Below the pieces are notes generated by a model. The model saw nothing but the letters and a program-made list of their open reading frames with translations. It was not told where the DNA came from and made no database searches. A program made the position numbers and the translations under genes. From Peptacetobacter hominis (GTDB lineage: Bacteria > Bacillota > Clostridia > Peptostreptococcales > Peptostreptococcaceae), in assembly GCF_006861675.1 (NCBI RefSeq), contig NZ_SGJB01000006.1, positions 1 to 64,000 on the forward strand: a stretch of DNA of 64,000 bases, written 5' to 3'. Below are positions 53,087-61,916 of the stretch, piece after piece; positions within the stretch are counted from its first letter, which is position 1; every line of letters begins with the position of its first letter.

Positions 53087-53950
53087 CTATATATCCCCCC
53101 TATCTATTTTCTCAAACACTCTGCTGTAGATATAAAGCATGACAAATCCTATGATAGATATAATCATATTTGCAGCCATAGCTACAGATCTTTTAGAAAA
53201 ATCCGCACTTATATAATTTACATATGCATAAACAGGTAGTGCCTGTGGTGTTGAAGGTCCTATAAGCATAGGAACCTCATATGCTCCGAACGAAAATGAA
53301 AAAAGTATTATAAAAGAAGACACCACAAAAGGCATCGCCTGAGGCATTACAATATATCTAAACACCTGTAATCTGTTGGCACCCAGATTCATAGCTGCAT
53401 TTTCGTATTTTTCTGATACACTTTTCAGAATACCATATACTGTCATCATTACATATGGAACGCCTTTCCACATATACACAATTATTATTCCCAATCCGTT
53501 TTCACCAAACAGAATATTATAAAAATCAGCCGAATCTTCTATAACTCCCACTGAATACATCAACCTCGATATAATTCCTGTTTTTGAAAATACAAATATC
53601 ATAAGAACAACAGCTATTATATGCGGAACTGCAACCGGTATTCCTACAATAGATTTTCTTATTCTCGTATATTTTGAAAATGTCATTATATACGCAACTA
53701 TTATTCCTATAAGCACTGAAAGCATTGCCGATACAAAAGAAGTCTTCAAACTTAACCAGAAAGAGGATATAAATGAAGTGTCTGATATTATATCTGTATA
53801 ATGTTCAAATGTTATATCTGTCATTCCTATCCGAGGAAAATACCCCAGACTCTGAAGAACACAGTTTGTTATACCGAAAAACATAATTGTTGCAACAAAA
53901 ATAAAAACAGGGGCTACCATAATATATGGCATTAGTTTTTTATTTTGCAT
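53087..53950 (-). CDS. ABC importer permease 1 (Ynj-type)
   Basis: A 287-aa permease with about six spans and the loop 'YENAAMNLGANRLQVFRYIVMPQ' (pieces 'NAAMNLGANRLQVFRY'). Start ATG 53950 with GAGG before it, overlapping the binding-protein stop by 11 bases. Pairs with the next gene to form the channel. Confidence 0.86.
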   Translation of the reverse strand: MQNKKLMPYIMVAPVFIFVATIMFFGITNCVLQSLGYFPRIGMTDITFEHYTDIISDTSFISSFWLSLKTSFVSAMLSVLIGIIVAYIMTFSKYTRIRKSIVGIPVAVPHIIAVVLMIFVFSKTGIISRLMYSVGVIEDSADFYNILFGENGLGIIIVYMWKGVPYVMMTVYGILKSVSEKYENAAMNLGANRLQVFRYIVMPQAMPFVVSSFIILFSFSFGAYEVPMLIGPSTPQALPVYAYVNYISADFSKRSVAMAANMIISIIGFVMLYIYSRVFEKIDRGDI

Positions 53951-55148
53951 TAAGAACCTCATCTGTCCATATTTCTTCTATTATACTTACCATTCCCGCA
54001 GAAGGCTCTGGAACAGATTTTTCTATAACTACAGAATCAGCGCTGAATTCTTTTTTCTCTTTATCAGATAACTTGTCCATATCAAGTACTGTCGCATCTC
54101 CCCAGTTTTCTGTGAAAGTCTTTGAAGCCTGTGCCTCAGGACTCATAAGAAAATCTATAAGAACCATCGCCCCTTCCTGATTCTGAGTATTAAAAGGCAT
54201 ACTTAAAAAATGTACATTTGTTATATTTCCATTTTTAAATTCAGTTATTTTGCTTGAATCTCTGAATTCACCTGTATCTATTTTTCCCCGTATTGAATTA
54301 CAGTTATATGTCATAGTTGCATCAACTTCTCCGTCTGAGTACATATTATCAAGCTGAGAAAGATCTGCAGGATATGTCTTTCCTTCATTCCATAAATAAG
54401 GTTTTATTTCATTCAAATAATCTATAGCTGGCTGAATGACCTCTTTTACTTTTTCCTTATCTTCTGGAAGAGAAGAAACTTTTTCATATCCTACTATATC
54501 GTATATTATATTTCTTACGAATGCACTTCCTGTAAAATCAGATACAACCGGATATGTAAATTTGCCGGGATTTGATTTTACAAAATTCTTAAGACTCTCT
54601 GAATCTGTTATATTCCGATTTTTCCGGTTTGAATCATATACAACTGTAAACTGAGATTTTCCCCATGGAGCTTCCATTCCATCAGTAGAAACACCAAAAT
54701 CAGTAGTTACATCCTCAGATTCTGTATTGACATAGTTATTGTATGAAGGAAGCTTATCTGTAAAAGATCCTAAAAGAAGATTAGATTCTTTCGCTGTTTT
54801 GAAATTTTCTCCGTTTATCCATACAACATCTATATTTCCTTCAGTATTTCCAGCCTGTTTATCAGAAAGCATCATATTCATTATCTCATCTATATTCATA
54901 CCTGTTCTTTTTACAGTTATGTTGTATTTTTCCTTCATCTGAGGTATAACATATGAATCAAACCATTTGTTCATTACCTCATCTCCACCATAACCGTAAA
55001 AATTGACAGTTGTTCCCTCTGCTGTTTTTACTATCTCTTCAAAATCCGCATCTGTAACCTTGGCCTCACTATTTTCCTTACCACTACATCCAACAAGTGT
55101 AAAAATCATAGAAAAACACACTATCATACCAACAATTTTTCTTAGCAT
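53940..55148 (-). CDS. YnjB-type substrate-binding lipoprotein
   Basis: A 402-aa binding lipoprotein with lipobox 'LVGC' (Cys about residue 22). Mature motifs 'VNFYGYGGDEVMNKWFDSYV' (in parts), 'NIDVVWINGENFKTAKE' and 'GMEAPWGKSQFTVVYDSN' match the YnjB family (distinct from ThiB, PotD and FbpA). The E. coli ligand is not established. Start ATG 55148 (GGAG seven bases before); earlier in-frame starts lack spacing. Its downstream partners are two permeases and the ATPase. Confidence 0.82.
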   Translation of the reverse strand: MLRKIVGMIVCFSMIFTLVGCSGKENSEAKVTDADFEEIVKTAEGTTVNFYGYGGDEVMNKWFDSYVIPQMKEKYNITVKRTGMNIDEIMNMMLSDKQAGNTEGNIDVVWINGENFKTAKESNLLLGSFTDKLPSYNNYVNTESEDVTTDFGVSTDGMEAPWGKSQFTVVYDSNRKNRNITDSESLKNFVKSNPGKFTYPVVSDFTGSAFVRNIIYDIVGYEKVSSLPEDKEKVKEVIQPAIDYLNEIKPYLWNEGKTYPADLSQLDNMYSDGEVDATMTYNCNSIRGKIDTGEFRDSSKITEFKNGNITNVHFLSMPFNTQNQEGAMVLIDFLMSPEAQASKTFTENWGDATVLDMDKLSDKEKKEFSADSVVIEKSVPEPSAGMVSIIEEIWTDEVLNAK

Positions 55149-55234
55149 ATCCATTCTCCATTCATATTTTATAGTCAATCTATTTTTATAAATCTTATTG
55201 ATTTAAAACAATATTTTTAATAACCTTTGCAATA

Positions 55235-55819
55235 TTATTTAAGTATTTTTTTAGCCTCTAAAAATCTCTGACATGCGGTAAATAATATCATCGCTGAAAA
55301 AATATACGATATTATCACTACCTGAGAACTAAAAAGAATCATAAGAGAAAACATTATAAATCCCTCACTTCTTTCAGCTACACCAGCCTGATAATAAAAA
55401 GATTTCATACCCTGTTTTTCTGTACACGCTCCAACTGTCAGAAATATCGTCATAGACATAAGTATAGAAAGTGAAAGTACAACAAGACTTACACCGGCAT
55501 CGCTGAATTTAAGCGCCATAACAAGTATAATTCCCGCCTCTACTATTCTGTCTGAAACTATATCCATAAGCGTCCCAAAATACGATGTAGCCCCACTTTT
55601 TCTTGCCATTGCTCCATCGACTGCATCTAGATATCCTGAAAACCATAAAACAGCAACTGCAAGTATTCCCATATCAAAATATGCAAATACAGATGTCATT
55701 ATTCCTATAAAAAGAGCAAGCATTGTTACATGATTCGGTTTTAATTTTAGTCCAAGAAAAAAATCCGCACCCTTTTCTATAGCTGGATTTACATATTTTC
55801 TTGCATGTGTATCAAGCAT
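55235..55819 (-). CDS. CDP-alcohol phosphatidyltransferase (YnjF-like)
   Basis: A 194-aa membrane enzyme transferring a phosphatidyl group from CDP-diacylglycerol to an alcohol. The complete catalytic motif is 'DAVDGAMARKSGATSYFGTL' followed by 'MDIVSDR', giving D-x2-D-G-x2-A-R-x8-G-x3-D-x3-D (about residues 65-91). Six membrane spans. It lies 57 nt upstream of the Ynj-type importer. E. coli also has ynjF next to ynjBCD, so the association spans phyla. Acceptor alcohol unknown; phosphatidylglycerophosphate synthase would be the default alternative. Confidence 0.87.
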   Translation of the reverse strand: MLDTHARKYVNPAIEKGADFFLGLKLKPNHVTMLALFIGIMTSVFAYFDMGILAVAVLWFSGYLDAVDGAMARKSGATSYFGTLMDIVSDRIVEAGIILVMALKFSDAGVSLVVLSLSILMSMTIFLTVGACTEKQGMKSFYYQAGVAERSEGFIMFSLMILFSSQVVIISYIFSAMILFTACQRFLEAKKILK

Positions 55820-55947
55820 CTATAGTTTCCCCCTTAAAAAATTACAAACTTATATACATTAATATATAATACCATAATTTTCAATGTTAAACTTCTGTAT
55901 CTGTATTAGATTATTTCTATAGGTGTATTTATTTTTTCTATAATAAG

Positions 55948-55979
55948 AAAGGTCCCTATCTATAATGACAGGAACCTTT
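55948..55979 (-). terminator. Weak terminator of the GNAT gene
   Basis: AAAGGTCCCTATC and GACAGGAACCTTT form an imperfect stem, with an interrupted T-tract on the minus strand. Confidence 0.55.
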
Positions 55980-55986
55980 ATATTAT

Positions 55987-56640
55987 CTAATCAAGCATTG
56001 CACAGGCTTTCTCGTATTCAGCCTGACTTTCTTGTACAAGTTTTTCTTTGTATGGAAAATTTTTATCAAATTCTTCTACCTCCTCATCTGTTACATCAAA
56101 TACCTCTGAAAATACTGCGTACCCTTCGATACCTTCAAGCGCTCCATCAAAAAGTGACAGAACAAGAAGTCCTTTATAAAATTTGCCATCTTCCATAGAT
56201 ATACTGTAATTTTTTCCACTTTTAAATCCATATGGTTCATAATGATATGGATATCCAAGAGTCATTATAGCTCTATATCCCATATCTTCTGCTTCTGATA
56301 TAGAATGACTTATCATTATTCTTCCAAGCCCCATTCTATGAAATTCCGGTGATATAAATACTGGTCCAAATGTTATCGTATCTACTTCTCCATCAGTTGT
56401 TACAATTTTTGATTTTGTATAGTATATAGCACCCTCAACTTTTCCATCTACCTCTATTACAAATGAAAGATCCTTTATAAAATCACTGTGTTCTCTCATT
56501 TTGTGCACAACAAAATGCTCATGTGCACCTGGGAAATATAGATTCCAGAAAGCATCTCTGGCTATTTCTTCACATCTTCTGTAATCTTTTTCTTCTTCAT
56601 TTCTCACGATTATATTGTGTTTATCAAGAAAATCACACAT
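55987..56640 (-). CDS. GNAT-family N-acetyltransferase
   Basis: A 217-aa acetyl-CoA-dependent acetyltransferase. N-terminal 'IIVRNEEEKDYRRCEEI', acetyl-CoA loop 'ISPEFHRMGLGRIMISHSISEAEDMG' (pieces 'EFHRMGLGRIMI'; R-x-x-G-x-G/A pattern kept), and 'LGYPYHYEPYGF' is the common GNAT C-terminal motif of the predicted N-acetyltransferase YhbS group. Substrate unknown. Start ATG 56640, with GGGGTGG five bases before. Confidence 0.88.
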   Translation of the reverse strand: MCDFLDKHNIIVRNEEEKDYRRCEEIARDAFWNLYFPGAHEHFVVHKMREHSDFIKDLSFVIEVDGKVEGAIYYTKSKIVTTDGEVDTITFGPVFISPEFHRMGLGRIMISHSISEAEDMGYRAIMTLGYPYHYEPYGFKSGKNYSISMEDGKFYKGLLVLSLFDGALEGIEGYAVFSEVFDVTDEEVEEFDKNFPYKEKLVQESQAEYEKACAMLD

Positions 56641-56712
56641 GTTATCCACCCCATTAATTATTATTTTTTATATTATACTATACTAAATATTAATTATAAA
56701 TATATAGAAAAT

Positions 56713-56735
56713 GCTGTCGGGAAAATTCCGACAGC
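56713..56735 (-). terminator. Terminator of the DUF2975/XRE cassette
   Basis: GCTGTCGG/CCGACAGC stem, 7-nt loop, followed on the minus strand by ATTTTC. Moderately strong. Confidence 0.75.
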
Positions 56736-56739
56736 ACTT

Positions 56740-56952
56740 TTATTCATCATCTTCAACATATTCAAGTATATCACCAGGCTGACAGTCCAAAGCCTTGCAT
56801 ATTTCGTTCAATGTTGAAAATCTGACCGCCTTTGCCTTGTTGTTTTTAAGAATAGATAGATTGGCGTTTGTGATGTTTATTTTTTCTACAAGTTCTTTTG
56901 ATGACATTTTTCTCTTTGCCATCATCACATCAAGATTTACTACTATTGCCAT
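56740..56952 (-). CDS. Small XRE-family regulator (YozG-like)
   Basis: A 70-aa single helix-turn-helix protein: 'SSKELVEKINITNANLSILKNNKAKAVRFSTL' (pieces 'ELVEKINITNANLSILKN') and end 'LDCQPGDILEYVEDDE', typical of the YozG/Cro group that accompanies DUF2975 genes. Start ATG 56952 after GGAGG; a longer frame to 57060 has no SD and overlaps the upstream gene. Third gene of the cassette. Confidence 0.88.
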   Translation of the reverse strand: MAIVVNLDVMMAKRKMSSKELVEKINITNANLSILKNNKAKAVRFSTLNEICKALDCQPGDILEYVEDDE

Positions 56953-56963
56953 AATCCACCTCC

Positions 56964-57419
56964 CTATATAGTAAGATCGTTCTCCTCTTTTATATCTATT
57001 GCATCTCTGAATGATTCTGCAATTACAAAACTTAAAAGACCAGGTATCAGCGACATACACATATCAGCTGTTATAAATACTCCTGGTATTATTGTTATTA
57101 TTGTTCCATTAGAACCTGGAGTAACTAGCGCTGTTATATAGTCTATTATAGTCATAACTATAAATGTATATCCTATCATATTGAATCTATCAACATTCCT
57201 TCTTTTAAATATTGTATCATAAGAATCGTTTATTATTCGTATTAATAGTACGGATACTATAAACATCACTACAAGAAATACGATCCATGTAGTATCTAAA
57301 TTCGGTTCTTTTATTAATCCTACAAAATTTAACACTACTGCAACTATCATTGTTACTGTGAAAAATATCATAATGTAAAGCACTAATTTAAGATATTTTT
57401 TTGAATTTGATTTTTTCAT
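56964..57419 (-). CDS. DUF2975-like membrane protein (copy 2)
   Basis: A 151-aa protein with four membrane spans, ending in 'AIDIKEENDLTI', the conserved DUF2975 tail. Shares 'NVxRFNxxGYxF' with its neighbour. Function unknown; it probably modulates the linked XRE regulator at the membrane (inference from constant linkage). 12 nt upstream of the XRE gene. Confidence 0.78.
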   Translation of the reverse strand: MKKSNSKKYLKLVLYIMIFFTVTMIVAVVLNFVGLIKEPNLDTTWIVFLVVMFIVSVLLIRIINDSYDTIFKRRNVDRFNMIGYTFIVMTIIDYITALVTPGSNGTIITIIPGVFITADMCMSLIPGLLSFVIAESFRDAIDIKEENDLTI

Positions 57420-57430
57420 AATATCACTCC

Positions 57431-57898
57431 CTATATTGTAAGATCATTTTCTTCTTTTATATTTATTGCTTTCTGAAATGAGTCTGCTATCAGAAAACAT
57501 AGTAGACATGGTATCATAAGTATGCACATTGTTCCCGATATCACAAAAAATGATCCACAGTCTATAAGTGCTCCCGCTGAAACCTCTCCTGTAATTACAC
57601 AATTTACATAGTCAAACAGTATCAAGACAAGAAACATATATCCCAGTCTATTAAATCTTTTAACATTATTTTGAGTAAATATATATTCTTCTGAACTATT
57701 TATACTTACCATTATTGTCACAAGCATCCGTATAAATATTATAATTGTCAATGTCTGTATAATTAATAATACTGTATCTTTCCAGTTTTTTATTTCTAGT
57801 ATTCCGCTTGGTGTTGCAGCAATCAATACCATCATTAACATAAGTATCATTATTGGAATTATTATATTCAAAATAAATCTTGCACCTTTTGTTTTCAT
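57431..57898 (-). CDS. DUF2975-like membrane protein (copy 1)
   Basis: A 155-aa protein, four membrane spans, ending 'AINIKEENDLTI'. Paralogue of the following gene by its tail and the 'RFNRLGYMF' segment, but otherwise well diverged, so the duplication is old. Start ATG 57898 with GAGGTG six bases before. Confidence 0.77.
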   Translation of the reverse strand: MKTKGARFILNIIIPIMILMLMMVLIAATPSGILEIKNWKDTVLLIIQTLTIIIFIRMLVTIMVSINSSEEYIFTQNNVKRFNRLGYMFLVLILFDYVNCVITGEVSAGALIDCGSFFVISGTMCILMIPCLLCFLIADSFQKAINIKEENDLTI

Positions 57899-57922
57899 AA
57901 ACTTCACCTCATCTATATCGAA

Positions 57923-59131
57923 CTATTTAATATTTTCTATTTTCTTTATTTTTTCTACATATACACTCAAAGGAACTTTCGAGCTATAATAATCTTCATT
58001 TTTAATATATAAATCTGGAGTTACTTTTTCTTCCTCATCACATATTCCACTTTCAGTTAATGACATTGCAGAAGACATCCTTACAATTAAATTACTATTA
58101 TTCAACTTGAATAAAACTGGATCTACACTATATCCATCACCCCCAGTTTTTGTTCCAATTATTGTTGCAAAATTTTTTTCTTTACAGAAAACTGCAAATG
58201 ATTCAGAAGCAGAAAATACATTTTCATCAACAAGAAGATATATATTTCCATTAAAAGGATATTTTGCTTTTCCTTTTATATACGTATTATCATTAGAAAA
58301 CTCAGTAAACATATTCGGAACTTCTTTTGGAGCTTTTTCTAATATTTTATCTGGAAGTTCATCTATGTTATGTAAATTTTCACTTCTTCTACTTGTATAA
58401 TCTTTTATCGTTTTTGAATCATTTCTGAATAGTGTATATCCACCACAACTATAATTCTTATTCGTTATAGTAGATATCAATTCCATCCAATATAAATCAT
58501 TTCCACCAGTATTTCCTCTTATATCAATAATAAGAGCTTTATAATTATTTTTATTTTTTAAAAATTTTTCTATTTTTATCATATCATTATCAATATTGCC
58601 ACTCGCTGAATTCATCTGTGGAATAGATATGTATGCTATATTTCCTTTCATAACATCAATTGTATCTATGTCTTTGAACACATCTTCATATTTTTCAATT
58701 CCTTTTATTTCATTCATCGACTCATATCTTTCTATTACATCTTTATCCTCTAGAATTGGAAAATATCCTATAGGCTCATATACTTTTTGGTAATAATCAA
58801 ATACTTTTTTATCTGATATAACACCATTATGTCCTTTATTTAATTTCCGAAGAATCTTATTCAAAGTATACATAAATTCTTTATCAGAAGATGTTTCTAA
58901 CACCATCTCCTTAAATTCTTCCTTTTTCGATAGCCAGTCAATTCCATTAAGTCGTTTATTTACCTCAAGAAATGGATATCCTTTTTCTACCTCACTATAC
59001 ATCTGTTCAAAGTCCTCTATTTTTTCCTCTGTTGTTAGAGTTGATTTATTATCACCTGTTAAATTACTCGAACATCCAGTTAAAATAAATGACCGTAATA
59101 ATATTCCCAATATAAGCAACCTTTTCTTCAT
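57923..59131 (-). CDS. S41-family (tail-specific type) peptidase lipoprotein
   Basis: A 402-aa protein with lipobox 'ILTGC' (Cys about residue 20), so it is outside the membrane. The S41 catalytic domain (about 170-400) has 'ALIIDIRGNTGGNDLYW', the probable nucleophile Ser in 'NVFSASESFAVF', and 'IIGTKTGGDG'. No PDZ domain is evident between. It probably cleaves secreted peptides; substrate unknown. 25 nt upstream of DUF2975 copy 1, possibly one transcript with that cassette. Confidence 0.85.
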   Translation of the reverse strand: MKKRLLILGILLRSFILTGCSSNLTGDNKSTLTTEEKIEDFEQMYSEVEKGYPFLEVNKRLNGIDWLSKKEEFKEMVLETSSDKEFMYTLNKILRKLNKGHNGVISDKKVFDYYQKVYEPIGYFPILEDKDVIERYESMNEIKGIEKYEDVFKDIDTIDVMKGNIAYISIPQMNSASGNIDNDMIKIEKFLKNKNNYKALIIDIRGNTGGNDLYWMELISTITNKNYSCGGYTLFRNDSKTIKDYTSRRSENLHNIDELPDKILEKAPKEVPNMFTEFSNDNTYIKGKAKYPFNGNIYLLVDENVFSASESFAVFCKEKNFATIIGTKTGGDGYSVDPVLFKLNNSNLIVRMSSAMSLTESGICDEEEKVTPDLYIKNEDYYSSKVPLSVYVEKIKKIENIK

Positions 59132-59178
59132 AGAAATTTACCTCCATTAGTTGAATTGTCGTACTTATACATAGCTTT

Positions 59179-59190
59179 CGAATTAATTCG
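59179..59190. promoter_or_regulatory. Palindrome upstream of the S41 peptidase
   Basis: CGAATTAATTCG, a perfect 12-bp palindrome about 50 nt before the start codon. Possible operator, no regulator assigned. Confidence 0.35.
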
Positions 59191-59305
59191 TGTCATAATT
59201 AGTATTTGATTATATATTTATCTTAAGTTCATATTACCACTATTGTTATCGTTTTTCAATATATTTTTATCTATTAACATTATATTTTTTGTTTTTTTCA
59301 ATATT

Positions 59306-59344
59306 AAAAAGTCTGATTCGATTATATATCGATTCAGACTTTTT
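59306..59344 (-). terminator. Terminator of the PadR-DUF1700-DUF4097 operon
   Basis: AAAAAGTCTGA/TCAGACTTTTT outer stem with inner TCGAT/ATCGA helix and a good T-tract on the minus strand. Confidence 0.9.
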
Positions 59345-59377
59345 ATTTTTTATATTTATTGAATTTTTAGCTTAAAT

Positions 59378-60112
59378 CTACTTATCTTCGATTTCAATAT
59401 CTCCAGATACATTTTCAATAATCATTTTGGGTCCTTTTGAATTTTTAATAAATTCGTATTGATACTTTTGACTGTTATAGTAAATATTCTCACTACTATT
59501 TGCTTCTATACTATAGTTTTTGCCATCTACTTTTATATCTCCCTCTACTGAGCTTATATATACATTTTTATTCGCTATTCCTGTATATATACAATCACCA
59601 TCTACTGTATCCATTTTTATTTCATTCCCGAATGTATTTAATGCTGAAACGTCTCCATCTGTAGTATCAAGATTACATGATGTATATTTTATATTTTTTA
59701 GAGATATGTCCCCACCTACTGTATCTATTTTTAGACTATTTAATAATTTATTCTCTGGTATAGTTATATTTATCTTATTTCTGTTATCCTTTTCTGATGT
59801 AAAATACATTATTTTCAAATCTTCTGAATCTGACTCTATAAAAAGAGTATTATTATTAACTTCCATATTTTTTATACTTTCTTGGTCGTCAAAATTATAC
59901 TTCACAGAATAATCTTTTCCTATAGAAATTTCTACGTCTGCATCTACTGATGATATATCTATATTTGAAAATTCTTCTACTTTAATACTTTTTTCTTCTT
60001 TTGATACATTTGTTATTTCATTTTTATTATCGTCCATTTTACTTCCTGCTGTATATAATCCTATTCCTAATATTAATATAGCCACCATACAAATCACTAT
60101 TTTCTTAATCAT
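59378..60112 (-). CDS. DUF4097 family protein
   Basis: A 244-aa protein with an N-terminal membrane helix (about residues 2-22) and an extracellular repetitive beta-helix-like part. The repeated pattern 'I.T..GDISLKNIK', 'LDTTDGDVSALN', 'MDTVDGDCIYT', 'ISSVEGDIKVDG' is the hallmark. Often found with PadR and DUF1700, possibly sensing envelope stress (inference). Start ATG 60112 (AAAGGAGATC), overlapping the DUF1700 stop by 8 bases. Confidence 0.86.
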   Translation of the reverse strand: MIKKIVICMVAILILGIGLYTAGSKMDDNKNEITNVSKEEKSIKVEEFSNIDISSVDADVEISIGKDYSVKYNFDDQESIKNMEVNNNTLFIESDSEDLKIMYFTSEKDNRNKINITIPENKLLNSLKIDTVGGDISLKNIKYTSCNLDTTDGDVSALNTFGNEIKMDTVDGDCIYTGIANKNVYISSVEGDIKVDGKNYSIEANSSENIYYNSQKYQYEFIKNSKGPKMIIENVSGDIEIEDK

Positions 60113-60674
60113 TTTTAGATCTCCTTTCAACAAAATTTGAAATTTTAATAGTTATTTTCTTCAATAAAAATCTAAAAAAAGGAACAAACATACATATCAA
60201 TAATACTGTAACAGATATCAGTATAAGTGATCCTCCAAACGTCTTCATCCATAAAGCAGGATTAAAATTCACAAGATAGCTAAATGACTCCACAAACATA
60301 GAAACTGAAACTTTTGAAAACACAAGTATTATCATTAATATTGCAAATATCAATGCAATAATTGTTATCAATGTACCAATTAATATACCTATTATTGGAA
60401 GAGATACAGGAAGTGAGCATATTGCTATAATACCTATAATAAATGCCTTACTTATATCTTTATCATCCTTATCAAGAGTTTTCTTCGCTGATTCTGCATA
60501 TATTTTTGAAGAAAGATTTTTAGGGTTCCCGAATCTATCTGTAAGTTCTTCATACTCTATAATCCCTGCATCTTCTGCATACTCTCTATAGAAATTTAAA
60601 GCTTCTTCTCTATCTTCATCATTAAGTTTATGAAGATGTCTTGCTAATTCGTTGAAATACTTATTATTTGTCAT
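60105..60674 (-). CDS. DUF1700 membrane protein
   Basis: A 189-aa protein. The cytoplasmic N-terminal helix bundle 'NKYFNELARHLHKLNDEDREEALNFYREY' (pieces 'LNDEDREEALNFYREY') resembles the DUF1700/HAAS domain. Membrane spans follow (about 75-110, 140-165). Overlaps the PadR stop by 11 bases. Probably a membrane partner for regulation by the operon's PadR. Confidence 0.87.
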   Translation of the reverse strand: MTNNKYFNELARHLHKLNDEDREEALNFYREYAEDAGIIEYEELTDRFGNPKNLSSKIYAESAKKTLDKDDKDISKAFIIGIIAICSLPVSLPIIGILIGTLITIIALIFAILMIILVFSKVSVSMFVESFSYLVNFNPALWMKTFGGSLILISVTVLLICMFVPFFRFLLKKITIKISNFVERRSKND

Positions 60675-60987
60675 TACTTACATCCTCCTCAAGTAATATA
60701 TCCATCTTCTTCTTCATTTCATTCCATTCCGATATATATTTTTCAAGCTCTAACTCACCTTTTTGAGTTAATTTATAATACCTTCGATTTCTTCCCTGGT
60801 AAGGCATATCATATACACTCAAAAGTTCGTTTTTCTGCAATCTTTTCAAAGCTGGATACATCGCTGTTTCAGAAACATCCAGTATTTCCCTTACTTCCTG
60901 AGTTATTGCATATCCATACTCATCTTTATTTCGAAGTATACTCAGAACTACGAAATCAAGTATTGCTCCACCTATCTGAAATCCCAA
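60664..60987 (-). CDS. PadR-family transcriptional regulator
   Basis: A 107-aa winged-helix repressor: 'GGAILDFVVLSILRNKDEYGYAITQEV' (pieces 'DEYGYAITQEV'), 'SETAMYPALKRLQKNELL', 'GRNRRYYKLTQKGE' and a short C-terminal dimer helix. The start is TTG at 60987, five bases after AGGTGA; the GTG at 60996 is in the SD. First gene of the operon. Confidence 0.92.
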   Translation of the reverse strand: MGFQIGGAILDFVVLSILRNKDEYGYAITQEVREILDVSETAMYPALKRLQKNELLSVYDMPYQGRNRRYYKLTQKGELELEKYISEWNEMKKKMDILLEEDVSNDK

Positions 60988-61131
60988 GTAAATCACCTCA
61001 CTAAATAATTATTTATTCTCTTATATTATAAATCGAATAATATTATAAGTCAATAAACTAATGTTAAATTTAAAATTATATTATCCTGTATTCAAACTTT
61101 TAAAATCTATTATTAGAAATACAAAATAAAA

Positions 61132-61154
61132 AGAGCCTGCTTAACACAGACTCT
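61132..61154 (-). terminator. Terminator of the P1 peptidase-EFR1 transcript
   Basis: AGAGCCTG/CAGACTCT-type stem with mismatches, followed on the minus strand by TTTTTATTTTG. Confidence 0.75.
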
Positions 61155-61160
61155 ATCTAA

Positions 61161-61898
61161 TTATTTTTCATCTTCTATATACATACCTATATTATATCTA
61201 TTTCTACCTACAGTGGCTTTCCCATATTCTATAGCACACATAGGACATTCATTTATACATTTCAGACATTGCCGACATTCTTTTCCCCATACTGGTTTTC
61301 CATTTTCAATATGTATAGTCTTTATAGGACAGTTTCTTTCGCACACTCCACAACCTATACACTTTTCCGTTGCATAAAAACTCTTCGTACTTCTTGCAAA
61401 TTTATTAAATCCCAAATTTACTATTCCAGATTTGATCCATGAAAAGCTGCCTTCTTCTGCTCTATATGTATATTTTCTGTTTTTTATTTCACCTGAAATT
61501 TCTTTTATCTCAATCTCAGCATTTTTTATCTTTCTTATCGCATCTTCTTTATTATCCGGATCTGAACCTACTATATAATTATTTGGCATTACTATACTAT
61601 AGTTGCTGTCAGTTCTATATACCTTTGAAAATTTCTTAAGTGCATATCCTACATTTTCTCCACATGTACACACTGCAAATGTAAAAGAATCAACTTTTCC
61701 CAGATTTTGAGCAAATGAAATCATAATTTCTGGAGCTCCCCAGGCATAAACAGGAAATACAAAACCTATATAATTTTCGTTTTCTACATCTGGTATATTT
61801 TCTTTAGACGATATATCAAATACTCTATCTCCAATATTTTCCGCTATCTTTTCTGCAACCCATTTTGAATTACCTGTTCCAGAAAAATAAAATATCAT
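61161..61898 (-). CDS. EFR1-family ferredoxin (flavodoxin-like + 2x[4Fe-4S])
   Basis: A 245-aa electron carrier. The flavodoxin-like N-terminal domain (residues 1-160) opens with 'IFYFSGTGNSKWVAEKIA', the FMN phosphate loop. Two ferredoxin clusters follow: 'CIGCGVCERNCP' and 'CRQCLKCINECP' (about 178-225). It may transfer electrons between FMN and Fe-S centres in anaerobic metabolism. Follows the P1 peptidase by 18 nt. Confidence 0.9.
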   Translation of the reverse strand: MIFYFSGTGNSKWVAEKIAENIGDRVFDISSKENIPDVENENYIGFVFPVYAWGAPEIMISFAQNLGKVDSFTFAVCTCGENVGYALKKFSKVYRTDSNYSIVMPNNYIVGSDPDNKEDAIRKIKNAEIEIKEISGEIKNRKYTYRAEEGSFSWIKSGIVNLGFNKFARSTKSFYATEKCIGCGVCERNCPIKTIHIENGKPVWGKECRQCLKCINECPMCAIEYGKATVGRNRYNIGMYIEDEK

Positions 61899-61916
61899 TA
61901 TCTCATCTCCAATCAG

